63,260 nucleotides of DNA from Chlorobiota bacterium (GTDB taxonomy: Bacteria > Bacteroidota > Bacteroidia > Bacteroidales > F082): contig JAUXDH010000002.1 in assembly GCA_030618545.1 (NCBI GenBank), positions 1 to 63,260 on the forward strand, in the 5' to 3' direction. Position numbers and translations under genes: made by a program. Numbering within the stretch: position 1 is the stretch's first letter; each line of letters starts with the position of its first letter. A model generated the notes under the pieces. That model had not been told where the DNA came from, did no database searches, and was given only the letters and a program-made list of their open reading frames with translations. Below are positions 16,607 to 26,492 of this stretch, one piece after another.

Positions 16607-17433
16607 TGGAAAACTGCTTACTCAGCTATTTTATCCTGAATGACGAACTAAGGAGCAGTTGCGACTTTAATCCGGGGCTTCTTGGCGAAGGTAGAGGAAT
16701 TTATGAAGTTTTCAGAGTCATTGATGGCACTCCACTTTTTCTCACCGAACACCTGGAAAGATATTATCATTCCGTTGAACTTGCTGGGTTCACCTTCGAT
16801 CTTTCTATGGAGCAGTTGAAAAGAAGGATGAGAACCCTGCTGGAAAGCAATGGCTTAAAGCATGGTAATGTCCAGTTTCATCTGACCCTTCATCCGCACC
16901 TTGGCAACCTTTTTATGGCATGGGTGGCATCGCACAGGTATCCTACTGCGGAAGAATACAAGGAGGGAGTTGAATTGACAAGTCTCAATGCCGTAAGAAA
17001 CAATCCTCATTTAAAAAGCATGAACCTGCCCGCCAGGTTACTGGCAAATGAGTTGATCGACAAAGAGGATGTTTATGAGGTTCTTTTTGTTGACAATAAA
17101 AATATAGTAACTGAAGGCAGCAGATCAAATATTTTTTTCATCAAAGATGGGAAGATTTATACTCCTTCATTGTCTCTGGTCTTAGATGGAATTACACGTT
17201 CGGAGGTAGTCGGGATTGTTTTAAAGAATCGGGTGGATTTGCAAAATACTGTTATTCCATTTGACACAATTGGTCAATTTGATGCTGCCTTTCTCACCAG
17301 CACTTCCATGAACTTATTGCCAGTACGAAAGATCGATGATCATTCTTTCGATCCCCAAAACCAATTGACGCGTCAACTAATGACCCTGTTCGATCAAAGA
17401 ATTGAGGAGGAGATTGAGGGATTTAAGTGGTGA
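16606..17433 (+). CDS. Aminotransferase class IV (BCAT/ADC-lyase-like)
   Basis: A 275-residue fold-type IV PLP enzyme. The start ATG 16606 overlaps the stop of the acetyltransferase gene (TAATG); an ATG 12 bases earlier is also in frame. The Schiff-base lysine is probably Lys137 in NPHLKSMNLPARL. VTEGSRSNIFFIKDG (Glu170, Ser/Asn for PLP phosphate and carboxylate) and DGITRSEVV match the family. Branched-chain aminotransferase, D-amino acid aminotransferase and aminodeoxychorismate lyase cannot be told apart. The rather short N-terminal domain and GRGIYEVFRVIDG fit the ADC-lyase-like subgroup somewhat better. Confidence 0.85.
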   Translation: MENCLLSYFILNDELRSSCDFNPGLLGEGRGIYEVFRVIDGTPLFLTEHLERYYHSVELAGFTFDLSMEQLKRRMRTLLESNGLKHGNVQFHLTLHPHLGNLFMAWVASHRYPTAEEYKEGVELTSLNAVRNNPHLKSMNLPARLLANELIDKEDVYEVLFVDNKNIVTEGSRSNIFFIKDGKIYTPSLSLVLDGITRSEVVGIVLKNRVDLQNTVIPFDTIGQFDAAFLTSTSMNLLPVRKIDDHSFDPQNQLTRQLMTLFDQRIEEEIEGFKW

Positions 17434-17932
17434 TTGGTCATTAGGCATCCATACGGACTCCTTTCAGTCGTTGGTGATTAGACATTGGGCATTGGGCATT
17501 GGGCATTAGGCATTGGTCATTGGGTGATGTCATTAAGTTAAGGGTTTTCCGGCCTCGCTTACCCCTTTAATACTCCATCATCTGACAGAAGCCTGCGCAG
17601 GGATTTGCCCCTTTTGAACAAAGGGAATCCGTATGGAAGGGGATAGGGCTGCGTAGGAAAAGAGTACTTGATATATTCTTGTCTACTAACTTAATTGCAT
17701 TAAGTAATTGATCAGTAGTCAGCACTTATTTTTAGACAGTAATCAGTCTCATGGCTTGTCTTGGTTCCTGGTTCTTCTTGTCTTGGTTCTTGCTTCTAGA
17801 CTCTTCCATGTTCTTCAAACTCTGGAGGTCTGCAACCAACGCCCAAATGTGGTTCACAGGAAGACTAATTATCCAATGACCAATTATCCAATGACCAATT
17901 ATCCATTAACCAATTATCCATTAACCAATTAA
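17434..17932. repeat. Repeat-filled spacer with GGGCATT and AATGACC heptamer tracts
   Basis: No gene is supported. Tract one (17480-17527) has units of type GGGCATT, with AGGCATT and GGTCATT variants. A copy of the composite element CATCCATACGGACTCC sits at about 17447. Around 17756-17812 lies a degenerate tract of CTTGGTT-type units. Tract two (17867-17934) alternates AATGACC with AATTATCC and then AATTATCC with ATTAACC, running into the stop codon of the following minus-strand gene. Confidence 0.85.
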
Positions 17933-19018
17933 CTATTCCCCCTCATAATAAATCCGGTAAATACAATTCGCAAAGTCATCAGAAACGTAGAGCGCCCCAT
18001 CCGGTCCCACTGCCACATCTGCCGGTCTTCCCCAGTAGTCTTCCTCCTGCATCCAGCCGCTGGCGAACACTTCATAATCCACTACTTTATCACCTTCTGT
18101 TTTCGCAAATGAAACCAGGTAACCAACCTTTTTTGATCTGTTCCACGAGCCATGTTCTGCTATAAAAGCTCCGTTTTTGTATTTTTCTTCAAACATCTCA
18201 CCCGTATAAAAGCGCATACCTATTGCAGCACTGTGCGCTTTTATTTCAAGTTTTGGCTTTGCAATGGCTAATCCTTCAGGCCTTTTATCCCAGAATTCGG
18301 GATCCTTTATATCCGTGGCATGCAAATAGGGAAAACCAAAATGCATTCCCTTTTGGGGTGCATGGTTTAATTCATCCGACGGGATGTCATCTCCCATCAT
18401 ATCACGACCATTATCGGTGAACCAGAGATCTCCCGTTTGGGGATGAAAATCGAAACCGACAGTATTTCTAACTCCGCGGGCGTAAGTTTCCCTCTGGCTT
18501 CCATCTTTGCTGATAGTGTTGATTGTAGCGTAAATTGGATTTACACTGTCACACACATTGCAGGCGGCTCCAACAGGAACATAAAGTTTTCCGTCAGGCC
18601 CAAAACGAATGTATTTCCACCCATGCCAACGATCTGAAGGAAATTGATCAGTGACTATTTCTCTCACCGGCTTATCTAAATTAGAAAGGATATCCGGATA
18701 CCTGTAGATCGTTGATATCGCGCCAACGTACAGGTCACCCTCGTAAAAGTCCAGGCCGGAAGGCATTGCCAAAGCAGAATCCAGTAAAATGACTTTTCCA
18801 TCCCTGATGGCATAGAGATTACCCTTATTCCTTGAACCGGCAAATAAGGTTCCGTCAGTGGCGAAATCCAATCCGCGGGCATTCTCAACCCCGGAGGCAT
18901 AAATCTCAATATGGTAGTTCTCCGGTAATTGGATCCTATCCAGATATATTGGCCTTTCCTGGCCAAAGGCATAGCAGGCAAGCAACAAATTAATAACGAT
19001 GAGAAAATTCTTTTTCAT
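17933..19018 (-). CDS. PQQ-dependent sugar dehydrogenase-like (glucose/sorbosone dehydrogenase) protein, secreted
   Basis: A 361-residue protein with signal peptide (residues 1-19, ending AFGQ) and a six-bladed beta-propeller of the soluble glucose dehydrogenase/sorbosone dehydrogenase family. Characteristic segments are ENARGLDFATDGTLFAGS, WHGWKYIRFGPDGKLYVPVGA, ARGVRNTVGFDFHPQTGDLWFTDNGRD, and AEHGSWNRS near residue 290. PQQ-binding His and Arg residues of the family appear retained (WHGW, GVRN). It would oxidise sugars or aldoses in the periplasm using PQQ, or bind related ligands. No pqq synthesis gene lies in the window. It is followed downstream by heptamer repeats and transcribed divergently from the CAP-SPOR gene. 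Confidence 0.85.
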   Translation of the reverse strand: MKKNFLIVINLLLACYAFGQERPIYLDRIQLPENYHIEIYASGVENARGLDFATDGTLFAGSRNKGNLYAIRDGKVILLDSALAMPSGLDFYEGDLYVGAISTIYRYPDILSNLDKPVREIVTDQFPSDRWHGWKYIRFGPDGKLYVPVGAACNVCDSVNPIYATINTISKDGSQRETYARGVRNTVGFDFHPQTGDLWFTDNGRDMMGDDIPSDELNHAPQKGMHFGFPYLHATDIKDPEFWDKRPEGLAIAKPKLEIKAHSAAIGMRFYTGEMFEEKYKNGAFIAEHGSWNRSKKVGYLVSFAKTEGDKVVDYEVFASGWMQEEDYWGRPADVAVGPDGALYVSDDFANCIYRIYYEGE

Positions 19019-19143
19019 GAAATTAGGATTTTATATTGGTATAAAACGCTGATAAGACTTATCAATAATTTGCACACGTCAACATCACAAATTGTGTAAA
19101 TTTACAAACTTCGATCAAGGTTGCTCATAAAATATGTGATCAT

Positions 19144-20001
19144 ATGCTAAAAGCATTCAACCCCTTAGTTTTAATTTTCGCTTTGATTGCCGGACTAACA
19201 CCTCCGTCATTTTCACAAAAGAAGATCCCGGATAATTTCTGCATCTCATTGGAGGAACAATTGCTTTTCGACAAGATAAATATACTTAGAGAAGACTATG
19301 GAAAACCTTCCCTTGAATTCTCTGTCTCCCTTAGCTATGTTGCTGAAGTCCATGTGGAGGACTTATTGATTAACAATCCCGACACCAGCATATGTAATTT
19401 ATCAAGCTGGTCTGACAAGGGAGAGTGGAGCTCTTGCTGTTACAACAGCTATGTTCCTTACCAGGACTGTATGTGGGATAAACCCAAAGAGTTAACGCCC
19501 TACACTTACCGTGGATATGAACTTGCCGCCTATTTTGAAGATGATTTTACAGTTGACTCTGTGATTAAATTATGGAGTGGTGCCAAATCCGTGCTGGATA
19601 TGCTGTTGACTGAAGGTAACTTTAGCAAGAAGAAATGGGTCTGTATGGGTGTAGGATTCAATAAACATTACATTTCTGTCTGGTTCGGCCAGCGATCTGA
19701 CCGCAGTGGAGAGCCTGATATCTGTTCCGGTGTTGATACCGCTATGATAGCGCCTGCGGTTACCGACACCATTTCAAAGGAAATTACATACTATCTCATT
19801 TTCGGAAGTTACTCACAAATAAAAGATGCAAGAGAGGCCGTTAAAAGGCATACCAAAAATGGATTTGAGAATGCCGGCACCGTCAAAAGTGACAGTAAGT
19901 TCAGGGTTTACCTCAATAAGTTTTCAAACCTGAAAGAGGCGATGTATGCCAAACAACAGTTACCTTATTCCTTTCGTGAAGCATGGATATACAAAGAGTA
20001 G
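19144..20001 (+). CDS. Secreted CAP (SCP/PR1) domain protein with C-terminal SPOR domain
   Basis: A 285-residue protein with a signal peptide (residues 1-24, ending SFSQ). The first domain (about 35-190) looks like a CAP domain: LLFDKINILREDYGKPSLEFS, LSYVAEVHVEDLL, and WVCMGVGFNKHYISVWFGQ, which matches the typical CAP ending. It has an unusual number of cysteines. The C-terminal part (about 205-285) is a SPOR domain (YYLIFGSYSQIKDAREAV, KFRVYLNKFSNLKEAMYAKQQL), which in other bacteria binds denuded peptidoglycan glycan strands. Together they suggest a periplasmic cell-wall-associated protein, perhaps at division sites; enzymatic activity is unproven. Confidence 0.8.
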   Translation: MLKAFNPLVLIFALIAGLTPPSFSQKKIPDNFCISLEEQLLFDKINILREDYGKPSLEFSVSLSYVAEVHVEDLLINNPDTSICNLSSWSDKGEWSSCCYNSYVPYQDCMWDKPKELTPYTYRGYELAAYFEDDFTVDSVIKLWSGAKSVLDMLLTEGNFSKKKWVCMGVGFNKHYISVWFGQRSDRSGEPDICSGVDTAMIAPAVTDTISKEITYYLIFGSYSQIKDAREAVKRHTKNGFENAGTVKSDSKFRVYLNKFSNLKEAMYAKQQLPYSFREAWIYKE

Positions 20002-20095
20002 TTTTTCGATTTTATTATTTTCGCATTTGCCTTTCCTGTTTGGGTAAAGAGTGGTCATCTTTTCATTCGTTAAATTGTAATCCGGTACTAGATTT

Positions 20096-21277
20096 ATGAG
20101 TAATTCATTCCATCTGATTGAAGTAATAAATAAAAAAACCAGGACGGCTTTTCTTGAACTTCCAAAAAAGATTAACCGTGAGGATGGTAATTGGATTCGT
20201 CCGCTTGATGAAGATATCGAAAAGATCTTTGACCCGGATAAGAACAAGAGATTCAGGCAGGGTGATGCGATCAGGTGGATATTAAAGGATGAAAATAATA
20301 AGGATGTTGGAAGGATTGCAGCATTTTATGAAGCATCATCAGCGAAAAAAAACGAACAGCCGACCGGAGGCTGTGGCTTTTTTGAATGCATCAATAATAT
20401 GGAAGCAGCCATTTGTCTGTTTGATGCGGCAAAAGAGTGGTTGAAAAAAAATGGTATGCAAGCCATGGATGGCCCGGTAAATTATGGAGACCGGGATCAT
20501 TTCTGGGGATGTCTTGCAGATGGTTTTTATCCGCCACTGTACAACATGCCATACAACCAGCCATACTACAATGAACTGTTTACAAATTACGGTTTCAGGA
20601 ATTACTTCAACCAATATACTTATCACATCCCAATGACAACGGACCTTCTTGATCCGGTTATTGTAGAGAATGGGAAGAAACTTCTTAAAAACCCCAGTTA
20701 TGAGTTCAGGAATGTTGATTTGAAAAAAATCGAAAAGTTTGCTGAAGATTTTGTAATTATTTTCAATGAGGCGTGGGCCAAATTTCCGGGAGTGAAGCCA
20801 ACCAGGAAAAAGCAGGCGCTAACACTCTTTTTGAAAATGAAACCTGTGATCGATACCAGGGCGGTTTTATTCGCCTACCATGAAGGAAGGCCTATCGGAT
20901 TTTTTATTATGATTCCTGATTTGTATCAGAGCTACCGAAAGTTCGATGGCAAATTCCACTTAATAAACAAGTTAAGGCTTATGTATGACCTCAAGGTTGC
21001 TAAAAGCTTTACGAATCTGGTAGGACTTATTTTTGGTGTTGTCCCCGATTTTCAGAAGAAAGGTATTCCTAACGGGATTATTATGAAGTTCGCCGAACAG
21101 GTAGTCAAGCCCAGTTTCAGGTACACAGATCTTGAAATGAACTGGATAGGGGATTTCAACCCAAACATGATGCGCCTGGCTGAGCAAATTGGCGCCCGGA
21201 TAAGAAAGACTCACATTACTTACAGGTACCTTTTTGATAGTTCGAAAGAATTTAAAAGAGCAAAAAGAATACGTTAG
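20096..21277 (+). CDS. GNAT-like protein (YghO-type), function unknown
   Basis: A 393-residue soluble protein. The N-terminal half (to about 160) is rich in conserved-looking aromatic segments (GDAIRWILKDENNKDVGRIAAFYE, GGCGFFECINN, GPVNYGDRDHFWGCL). The C-terminal half resembles an acetyltransferase fold (AVLFAYHEGRPIGFFIMIPD, VVPDFQKKGIPNGIIMKFAE, DLEMNWIGDFNPNMMRLAEQIGA). This arrangement matches GNAT-related proteins annotated as YghO in other bacteria. Substrate unknown. It begins 94 bp after the CAP-SPOR gene and lies nine bases before the TPR gene on the same strand, so it is probably co-transcribed with the latter. Confidence 0.7.
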   Translation: MSNSFHLIEVINKKTRTAFLELPKKINREDGNWIRPLDEDIEKIFDPDKNKRFRQGDAIRWILKDENNKDVGRIAAFYEASSAKKNEQPTGGCGFFECINNMEAAICLFDAAKEWLKKNGMQAMDGPVNYGDRDHFWGCLADGFYPPLYNMPYNQPYYNELFTNYGFRNYFNQYTYHIPMTTDLLDPVIVENGKKLLKNPSYEFRNVDLKKIEKFAEDFVIIFNEAWAKFPGVKPTRKKQALTLFLKMKPVIDTRAVLFAYHEGRPIGFFIMIPDLYQSYRKFDGKFHLINKLRLMYDLKVAKSFTNLVGLIFGVVPDFQKKGIPNGIIMKFAEQVVKPSFRYTDLEMNWIGDFNPNMMRLAEQIGARIRKTHITYRYLFDSSKEFKRAKRIR

Positions 21278-21286
21278 ATTTACAGG

Positions 21287-22786
21287 ATGAAGAAGAGCAT
21301 CCTTCTGTTCGTATCATTTTATTTCATTTTTGTCTGCGGCCTGGTTTCACAAAGCCATTACAACCCTGATTTAAATTGTTGTGACATCACGGTACAAATT
21401 CTTGACCTGAAAGTTGAAACAGCCAAAAAAAACATCAATACCCAGCTAACAATAAATCCTGATAACTACTACCTCTATTACCTCGACCAGTTTGCTGATT
21501 TCGTCCAATTGCTGGTTGCGGCGAATGAAGAACGCTATGAGAACCTCAAAGACAACTTTAATGAATACCGCGAGATCATGGATGATAAAGATACCGCGTC
21601 GCCTTACTATCTGTATCTCCTTTCAAGCATGCAATTGCAGCTTTCCCTCTCAAAACTCAAATTCGGAGAAACCCTGTCCGGCGCCAGGCTGGCCCTGCAA
21701 TCCTACCGGAATATGGAACGCAATATTGAAAAGCATCCGGATTTCTATGGGAATAAAAAGCTGCGCGGTTTGTTCAATGTCATGCTTGGTAACATCCCGG
21801 CGTTTTTAAGAACTGTAGCCGGTTTGTTTGGTGTTAAACCAGGAAAGGAGAGTACTTTTGATTTGTTATCCGATTACAAAGCAGACATCAGAGACAAAAT
21901 AGGGCTAAGCACGGAGGCAAGCATATTTATCGCATTATCACTGATGCTGGATAAAAAAACCGATGAGGCGTATCAATATATTTCTAATCTAAATGAACCA
22001 CATTATAAAATATTCCTGGTTAAATACTTTTATGGGAATCTAGCCTATCATACCGGCAACAATGAAGTTGCCCTGGCTGCATTTCGCGGATTAAATATTG
22101 ATCAGTTGGAGGTTAAATTCTATCCATATTATTTTATCTATGGTAAGATTCTGATGAACAAACTCGATCCCGGGGCTAATTTTTACCTGCAAACATATAT
22201 CAACGAAACCAATGGCTTTGACTACCTGAAGCAGGCTCATTTGTATCTCGCTTATTATTACCTCATGAACGGCAACAATCTTAAATACGAAGAAGAATTA
22301 CTTAATGTAAAAAAAGAGGGGAATGATAAAACCGAACGTGACCGGGAGGCGCTTCTTGATTTAAAAAAAGGATACACTCCTGATGTTACATTGCTTAAGA
22401 CTTCCTTCCTGGTTAAGGGAAGTTATTATCAAAAAGCCGACAGCCTGTTAGCAACCTATCCAATACTTAACAACATCTATCTGCCTTACCAGCTTAATTT
22501 CTTATTACTAAAGGGGCAAATCAGGGAAGGCCTTGGAGATAACGATGCAGCTATTCCTGATTTTCTTTCAGTGATTGAAAAAGATACCAGAGGGAGCTAT
22601 GATTTCACGACAATAGCTTCAATACATCTTGCACAGATTTTTGAGAGCAAGGCTGATTATTCAAAAGCAATGGAATATTACAAACTCGCGAAAAGCCTTT
22701 ATAAATCTGATTATTACGAATCACTGGAAGATCTTGCCAGGAAAGGAATTAAACGGATAGAAGATCAACCGGTTACCAACGAATAG
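21287..22786 (+). CDS. Secreted tetratricopeptide-repeat protein
   Basis: A 499-residue periplasmic protein with signal peptide (residues 1-22, ending LVSQ). The rest is alpha-helical, with TPR-like units, for example LAYHTGNNEVALAAFRGLN, AHLYLAYYYLMNGNNLKYEEELL, and in the last 100 residues GDNDAAIPDFLSVIEKD and IFESKADYSKAMEYYKLAKSLYKS. TPR proteins serve as protein-protein scaffolds; the partner is unknown. It starts nine bases after the GNAT-like gene. The large mechanosensitive channel gene follows after 79 bp. Confidence 0.75.
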   Translation: MKKSILLFVSFYFIFVCGLVSQSHYNPDLNCCDITVQILDLKVETAKKNINTQLTINPDNYYLYYLDQFADFVQLLVAANEERYENLKDNFNEYREIMDDKDTASPYYLYLLSSMQLQLSLSKLKFGETLSGARLALQSYRNMERNIEKHPDFYGNKKLRGLFNVMLGNIPAFLRTVAGLFGVKPGKESTFDLLSDYKADIRDKIGLSTEASIFIALSLMLDKKTDEAYQYISNLNEPHYKIFLVKYFYGNLAYHTGNNEVALAAFRGLNIDQLEVKFYPYYFIYGKILMNKLDPGANFYLQTYINETNGFDYLKQAHLYLAYYYLMNGNNLKYEEELLNVKKEGNDKTERDREALLDLKKGYTPDVTLLKTSFLVKGSYYQKADSLLATYPILNNIYLPYQLNFLLLKGQIREGLGDNDAAIPDFLSVIEKDTRGSYDFTTIASIHLAQIFESKADYSKAMEYYKLAKSLYKSDYYESLEDLARKGIKRIEDQPVTNE

Positions 22787-22865
22787 CTGTTAATTACTGT
22801 TGATTTGTTTCCTGTAGAAGCCTTGATTTATTTCTATCTTTACGCTTAATACTAAACTACAAACT

Positions 22866-25385
22866 ATGGTCGGAAAATTACGATTTGCGTTGTTAGTGAT
22901 ATTCACTTTCATGATTCTGGTTTCCTTTTCCCAGCAAGGCAACATCAGGATTTCACCGGAGGGAGATTCAGTGTTTATCCAACCAATTCCTCTTGCAGAA
23001 ATACCCAACCGTATTGAAAACTCTACAAGCAGGATAAAAAAGATTGAAGGAAGATTATCTCCATCCGGTGATTTGGCTGTTTTTGATTCGATTTATGAGA
23101 ACCATGTAGAAGAATTTAAGAATAAAAAAACCGAACTTGAAAGTCGCGAAGGTTACTATTCGTTAATGACCATCGAAAATGATATTCGGGAATGGACAAA
23201 CGTTAAAGATATCCTGGGTCCGCTAAAGGAGAAAATCAACAGCAGGGTGACGAACCTGCAGGATGATCTTTTCGGAACGGGTACCATGAAGGCCAACTGG
23301 GATGCAACTATCGAAAGTGCCACAAAGAGTGGTGTACCGGCATCAGCGCTGACAAGCGCTAAAGACTTGTTAAAAAAGATCAATACCCTTAATAAAAAGG
23401 TTGGCAAATCTCAAAATGAAGCGCTCAAAAAGCAAAACCAGATGACCGGCCTCCTATTGAAGATTGATGATATAATCACCCAATTGGAAACCAGCCGTCG
23501 GGAGCTCCAGTCAGATTATTTTCGACAGGACAGTCCTCCGATATGGCGTGCCGGAGATACCACAACAAATATCAGGAATGTCAGAAATCAAATAATATCC
23601 AATAAAAATGAAAGCATCAGAAATCTTGAAAACTTTTATAATACCTATCAGCAAACAATTTACTTGCATCTCCTGTTATTTATTGCAATCTGGTTAAGCT
23701 TATACTTCCTGCGTCGGAACATGGTAAAAAATGAAGACAACTTTGAAGACCATGAACTTGATAATTCAAAAGCAATCCTTTCACACTATGGAATTTCTGC
23801 ATTCATCCTCGCCATTTTTGCTTCAATATGGCTTTATCCCACTCTACCCAACACCATTGGAAACCTTATTCAGTTTATATATATCATCATAGCCTTTTTC
23901 CTGCTTCCCAAATACATTGACAAAAGAATCAATAAGTTGCTTATCGGCCTGCTCATTCTCTTCTTCTTTAATCAGCTTCAGTCATTATTTTTTGGTAAAG
24001 TGTTTTTTGCAAGGTTGATGATCTTCCTGGAAATATTCCTGTCAGGCTATCTACTTTTTATTTTAATTGACCCAAAAGGATTTATTAGTAAGTCGTTGAA
24101 AAAATACAAATGGGGATTTCTGCTAAAGATCATACCCATTTTCTTTCTTTTTCTCGGATTGTCCATAATCGCGAATATTTTCGGATTTGTTGATCTTGCA
24201 GTTCTGCTAAATAATACTGTCATTAATGCCCTGTTCAATTTAAACATTTTACTCCTGGCCATAGCTGTTTTATACAGGGTGGTAATTATTCTTTTCAGAA
24301 CGCCTTTTATCCAGAGATCTAACCTCATTAAAAACCATACTGAGGAATTTGAAAAAAGATTTTTTCAAATCATCCAGATTTTTGTGGTCTATTTGTGGCT
24401 TCGATCTATCCTACGATTATTGGGTCTTCACGAAGCAATAGTGGATTGGCTCAATGAATTTATTCTGGAAACTTATAAAGTTGGTACAACTACAATAAAA
24501 ATCGAAGGCATCATTAGTTTCATTCTTACAATTATAATCACGATTATAATTTACAGGTTTGTAAAGGCGCTCCTTAAAGAAGAATTGTATCCAAGGATTA
24601 AATTGCCCCGAGGCGTACCCGGAGCGATATCAATGATCACGGGATATGTTATTGCCGGTTTTGGATTTTTTATTGCCCTTGGTGCTGTTGTGGATCTGTC
24701 TACTTTCGGACTCATGGCCGGCGCGCTGGGCGTAGGTATAGGCTTTGGTCTGCAGGGGATCGTGGCTAACTTTATCGCCGGTTTGGTACTTGCATTTGAG
24801 AGACCGATTGAGGTGGGGGATGAAATTGAATTACCACAGTCAATGGGAATAGTTACCTCTATCGGAGTGCGCTCAACTACTATAAGGACCTATGATGGGT
24901 CAGAAGTAATCATTCCTAACAGTGACCTGATCACCAAGGATGTAATCAACTGGACATTGACCGACCGGAAGAAAAGACGGGATATTTATATTGGCGTTGC
25001 CTATGGCACCGATCCTGAAATCGTTCTTGAATTGATTAAAAAAGTTGCCGCTGAGCATCCTAATGTACTTAAAATACCCGCCCCCTGGGCACTGTTCGAC
25101 GGTTTTGGCGACAGCTCTCTTAACTTCCGGATAAGGATATGGACAACCATGGATACTGGATTGAGCACCAAAAGTGAGGTGACTGTGGCCGTTTACGATG
25201 CGCTTAGCGATGCTGGCATAGAGATACCATTCCCACAGCGCGATCTGCATATTAAATCCCTGGGAGCTGAAGTTCAGAAAGAATTAAATAAAAAAGAAAC
25301 CTCAAAGACTGCCGGGACAACCCGGACTCGCGGGACAACCAAAGCCACTCCTGGAAAAAAGAATGAAAAAGAAACTGAAGATTAG
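22866..25385 (+). CDS. Large MscS-family mechanosensitive ion channel
   Basis: An 839-residue channel of MscK/YbdG-like architecture. A signal peptide (to about residue 20) is followed by a periplasmic helical region with coiled-coil character (about 30-245, rich in Lys, Glu and Asn), then several transmembrane helices (about 255-570) and the MscS core. The pore helix is Gly/Ala rich (GALGVGIGFGLQGIVANFIAG, about 618-638), followed by the MscS beta domain (PIEVGDEIELPQSMGIVTSIGVRST, VIIPNSDLI) and the cytoplasmic cage. The tail (about 815-839) is a low-complexity Lys/Thr/Gly stretch. It protects against osmotic downshock. The AI-2E-family permease gene follows 24 bp downstream, so the two may be co-transcribed. 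Confidence 0.92.
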   Translation: MVGKLRFALLVIFTFMILVSFSQQGNIRISPEGDSVFIQPIPLAEIPNRIENSTSRIKKIEGRLSPSGDLAVFDSIYENHVEEFKNKKTELESREGYYSLMTIENDIREWTNVKDILGPLKEKINSRVTNLQDDLFGTGTMKANWDATIESATKSGVPASALTSAKDLLKKINTLNKKVGKSQNEALKKQNQMTGLLLKIDDIITQLETSRRELQSDYFRQDSPPIWRAGDTTTNIRNVRNQIISNKNESIRNLENFYNTYQQTIYLHLLLFIAIWLSLYFLRRNMVKNEDNFEDHELDNSKAILSHYGISAFILAIFASIWLYPTLPNTIGNLIQFIYIIIAFFLLPKYIDKRINKLLIGLLILFFFNQLQSLFFGKVFFARLMIFLEIFLSGYLLFILIDPKGFISKSLKKYKWGFLLKIIPIFFLFLGLSIIANIFGFVDLAVLLNNTVINALFNLNILLLAIAVLYRVVIILFRTPFIQRSNLIKNHTEEFEKRFFQIIQIFVVYLWLRSILRLLGLHEAIVDWLNEFILETYKVGTTTIKIEGIISFILTIIITIIIYRFVKALLKEELYPRIKLPRGVPGAISMITGYVIAGFGFFIALGAVVDLSTFGLMAGALGVGIGFGLQGIVANFIAGLVLAFERPIEVGDEIELPQSMGIVTSIGVRSTTIRTYDGSEVIIPNSDLITKDVINWTLTDRKKRRDIYIGVAYGTDPEIVLELIKKVAAEHPNVLKIPAPWALFDGFGDSSLNFRIRIWTTMDTGLSTKSEVTVAVYDALSDAGIEIPFPQRDLHIKSLGAEVQKELNKKETSKTAGTTRTRGTTKATPGKKNEKETED

Positions 25386-25409
25386 CAAACAAAATAAACT
25401 CAATTGAAT

Positions 25410-26492
25410 ATGGATCTCGAATTAAAAAAATACCTCAACTTAATCCCGGGTCTCAGATTTTGGATAATTGCAGCCTGCATTATTATCGTATTGGCAGCAG
25501 TAAAACAAGCAAGTTTTTTCATAAACATACTTTTGCTGGCCATCCTTATCACCTCTATCAGTTTGTCTCCCCTGGAATGGCTCAAGCGCAAAGGTGTTCC
25601 CGAAACCCTTGCTATCATTGCGGTCATCATCGGGATACTGGTTATGCTCTCTTTGATTTCATTGATCATCGGTTCTTCTGTAAACAATTTTATGGATAAA
25701 CTTCCTTTTTATGAACAAAAGGTTAATTCGCTGTGGGCTTCAACGCTACAGTCGATGATCGACTACGGACTGGTAGATGATGATTTTAATCTTTTGCAGG
25801 AGATTAATCCGGGCAGCCTTGCATCGGTAGCCGGAGGTTTCCTGGCCGGTATGGGAAACGTGGGCGCTCAGGCGTTGCTGGTTTTTATCATCTTTATTTT
25901 CATGATATTTGAAGCAAGCGCCTTCGGTAAGAAACTTCGTTATGTTTCACCAAATTCATCGGGTCAGACGGATAATATACTTTCAAGATTGAAAAAATAC
26001 TTTCGCATCAAGTTCCTTACGAGTCTTGCAACCGGATTGCTTATCACCATTGCCCTGATCATCATCGGAGTGGATTTTCCCGTACTCTGGGGATTTCTTG
26101 CCTTTATGCTGAACTTCATTCCCAGTGTAGGTTCATTCATTGCAGCCATACCTGCGGTTTTGCTTGCACTGATTCAGATCAGCCCATTGGCTGCACTCAT
26201 TACCGCTATTGTCTATTTTTCTATCAACACCCTGGTTGGTAACATTGTTGAACCACAGCTAATGGGGCGAAACCTGGGCCTTTCACCCTTGATTGTTTTC
26301 GTCTCAATGATTTTCTTTGGTTTTATCCTTGGCCCTATCGGGATGCTGATTGCAACTCCACTAACGATTGCCATTAAAATCATCCTGGATAGCCGACCGG
26401 TTACAAGAGAACTTGGCATTATGCTCGGTGATGAAGCCTCACTCAAGGAATTGCTGAAAACTGAAGAAAACCAAACTGATGGACGCCTTTGA
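25410..26492 (+). CDS. AI-2E family transporter (PerM/TqsA-like)
   Basis: A 360-residue membrane protein of the AI-2 exporter (TqsA/PerM) superfamily. About seven to eight transmembrane helices with a soluble insertion in the first half. Family signatures: LLAILITSISLSPLEWLKRKGVPE, FLAFMLNFIPSVGSFIAAIPAVLLA and VGNIVEPQLMGRNLGLSPLIVFVSMIF, ending with GPIGMLIATPLTI. In Bacteroidota many such proteins probably export other solutes, so the autoinducer role is not established. The frame is open six bases further to TTG 25404. The next gene overlaps its end by 14 bases. Confidence 0.9.
   Translation: MDLELKKYLNLIPGLRFWIIAACIIIVLAAVKQASFFINILLLAILITSISLSPLEWLKRKGVPETLAIIAVIIGILVMLSLISLIIGSSVNNFMDKLPFYEQKVNSLWASTLQSMIDYGLVDDDFNLLQEINPGSLASVAGGFLAGMGNVGAQALLVFIIFIFMIFEASAFGKKLRYVSPNSSGQTDNILSRLKKYFRIKFLTSLATGLLITIALIIIGVDFPVLWGFLAFMLNFIPSVGSFIAAIPAVLLALIQISPLAALITAIVYFSINTLVGNIVEPQLMGRNLGLSPLIVFVSMIFFGFILGPIGMLIATPLTIAIKIILDSRPVTRELGIMLGDEASLKELLKTEENQTDGRL

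Noticed and set aside
17708-17932. Open frame ending in repeated NYPMT/NYPLT units
   Set aside because: It is a translation of the heptamer repeat tract and has no conserved features; the periodic peptide is a by-product of the DNA repeat.
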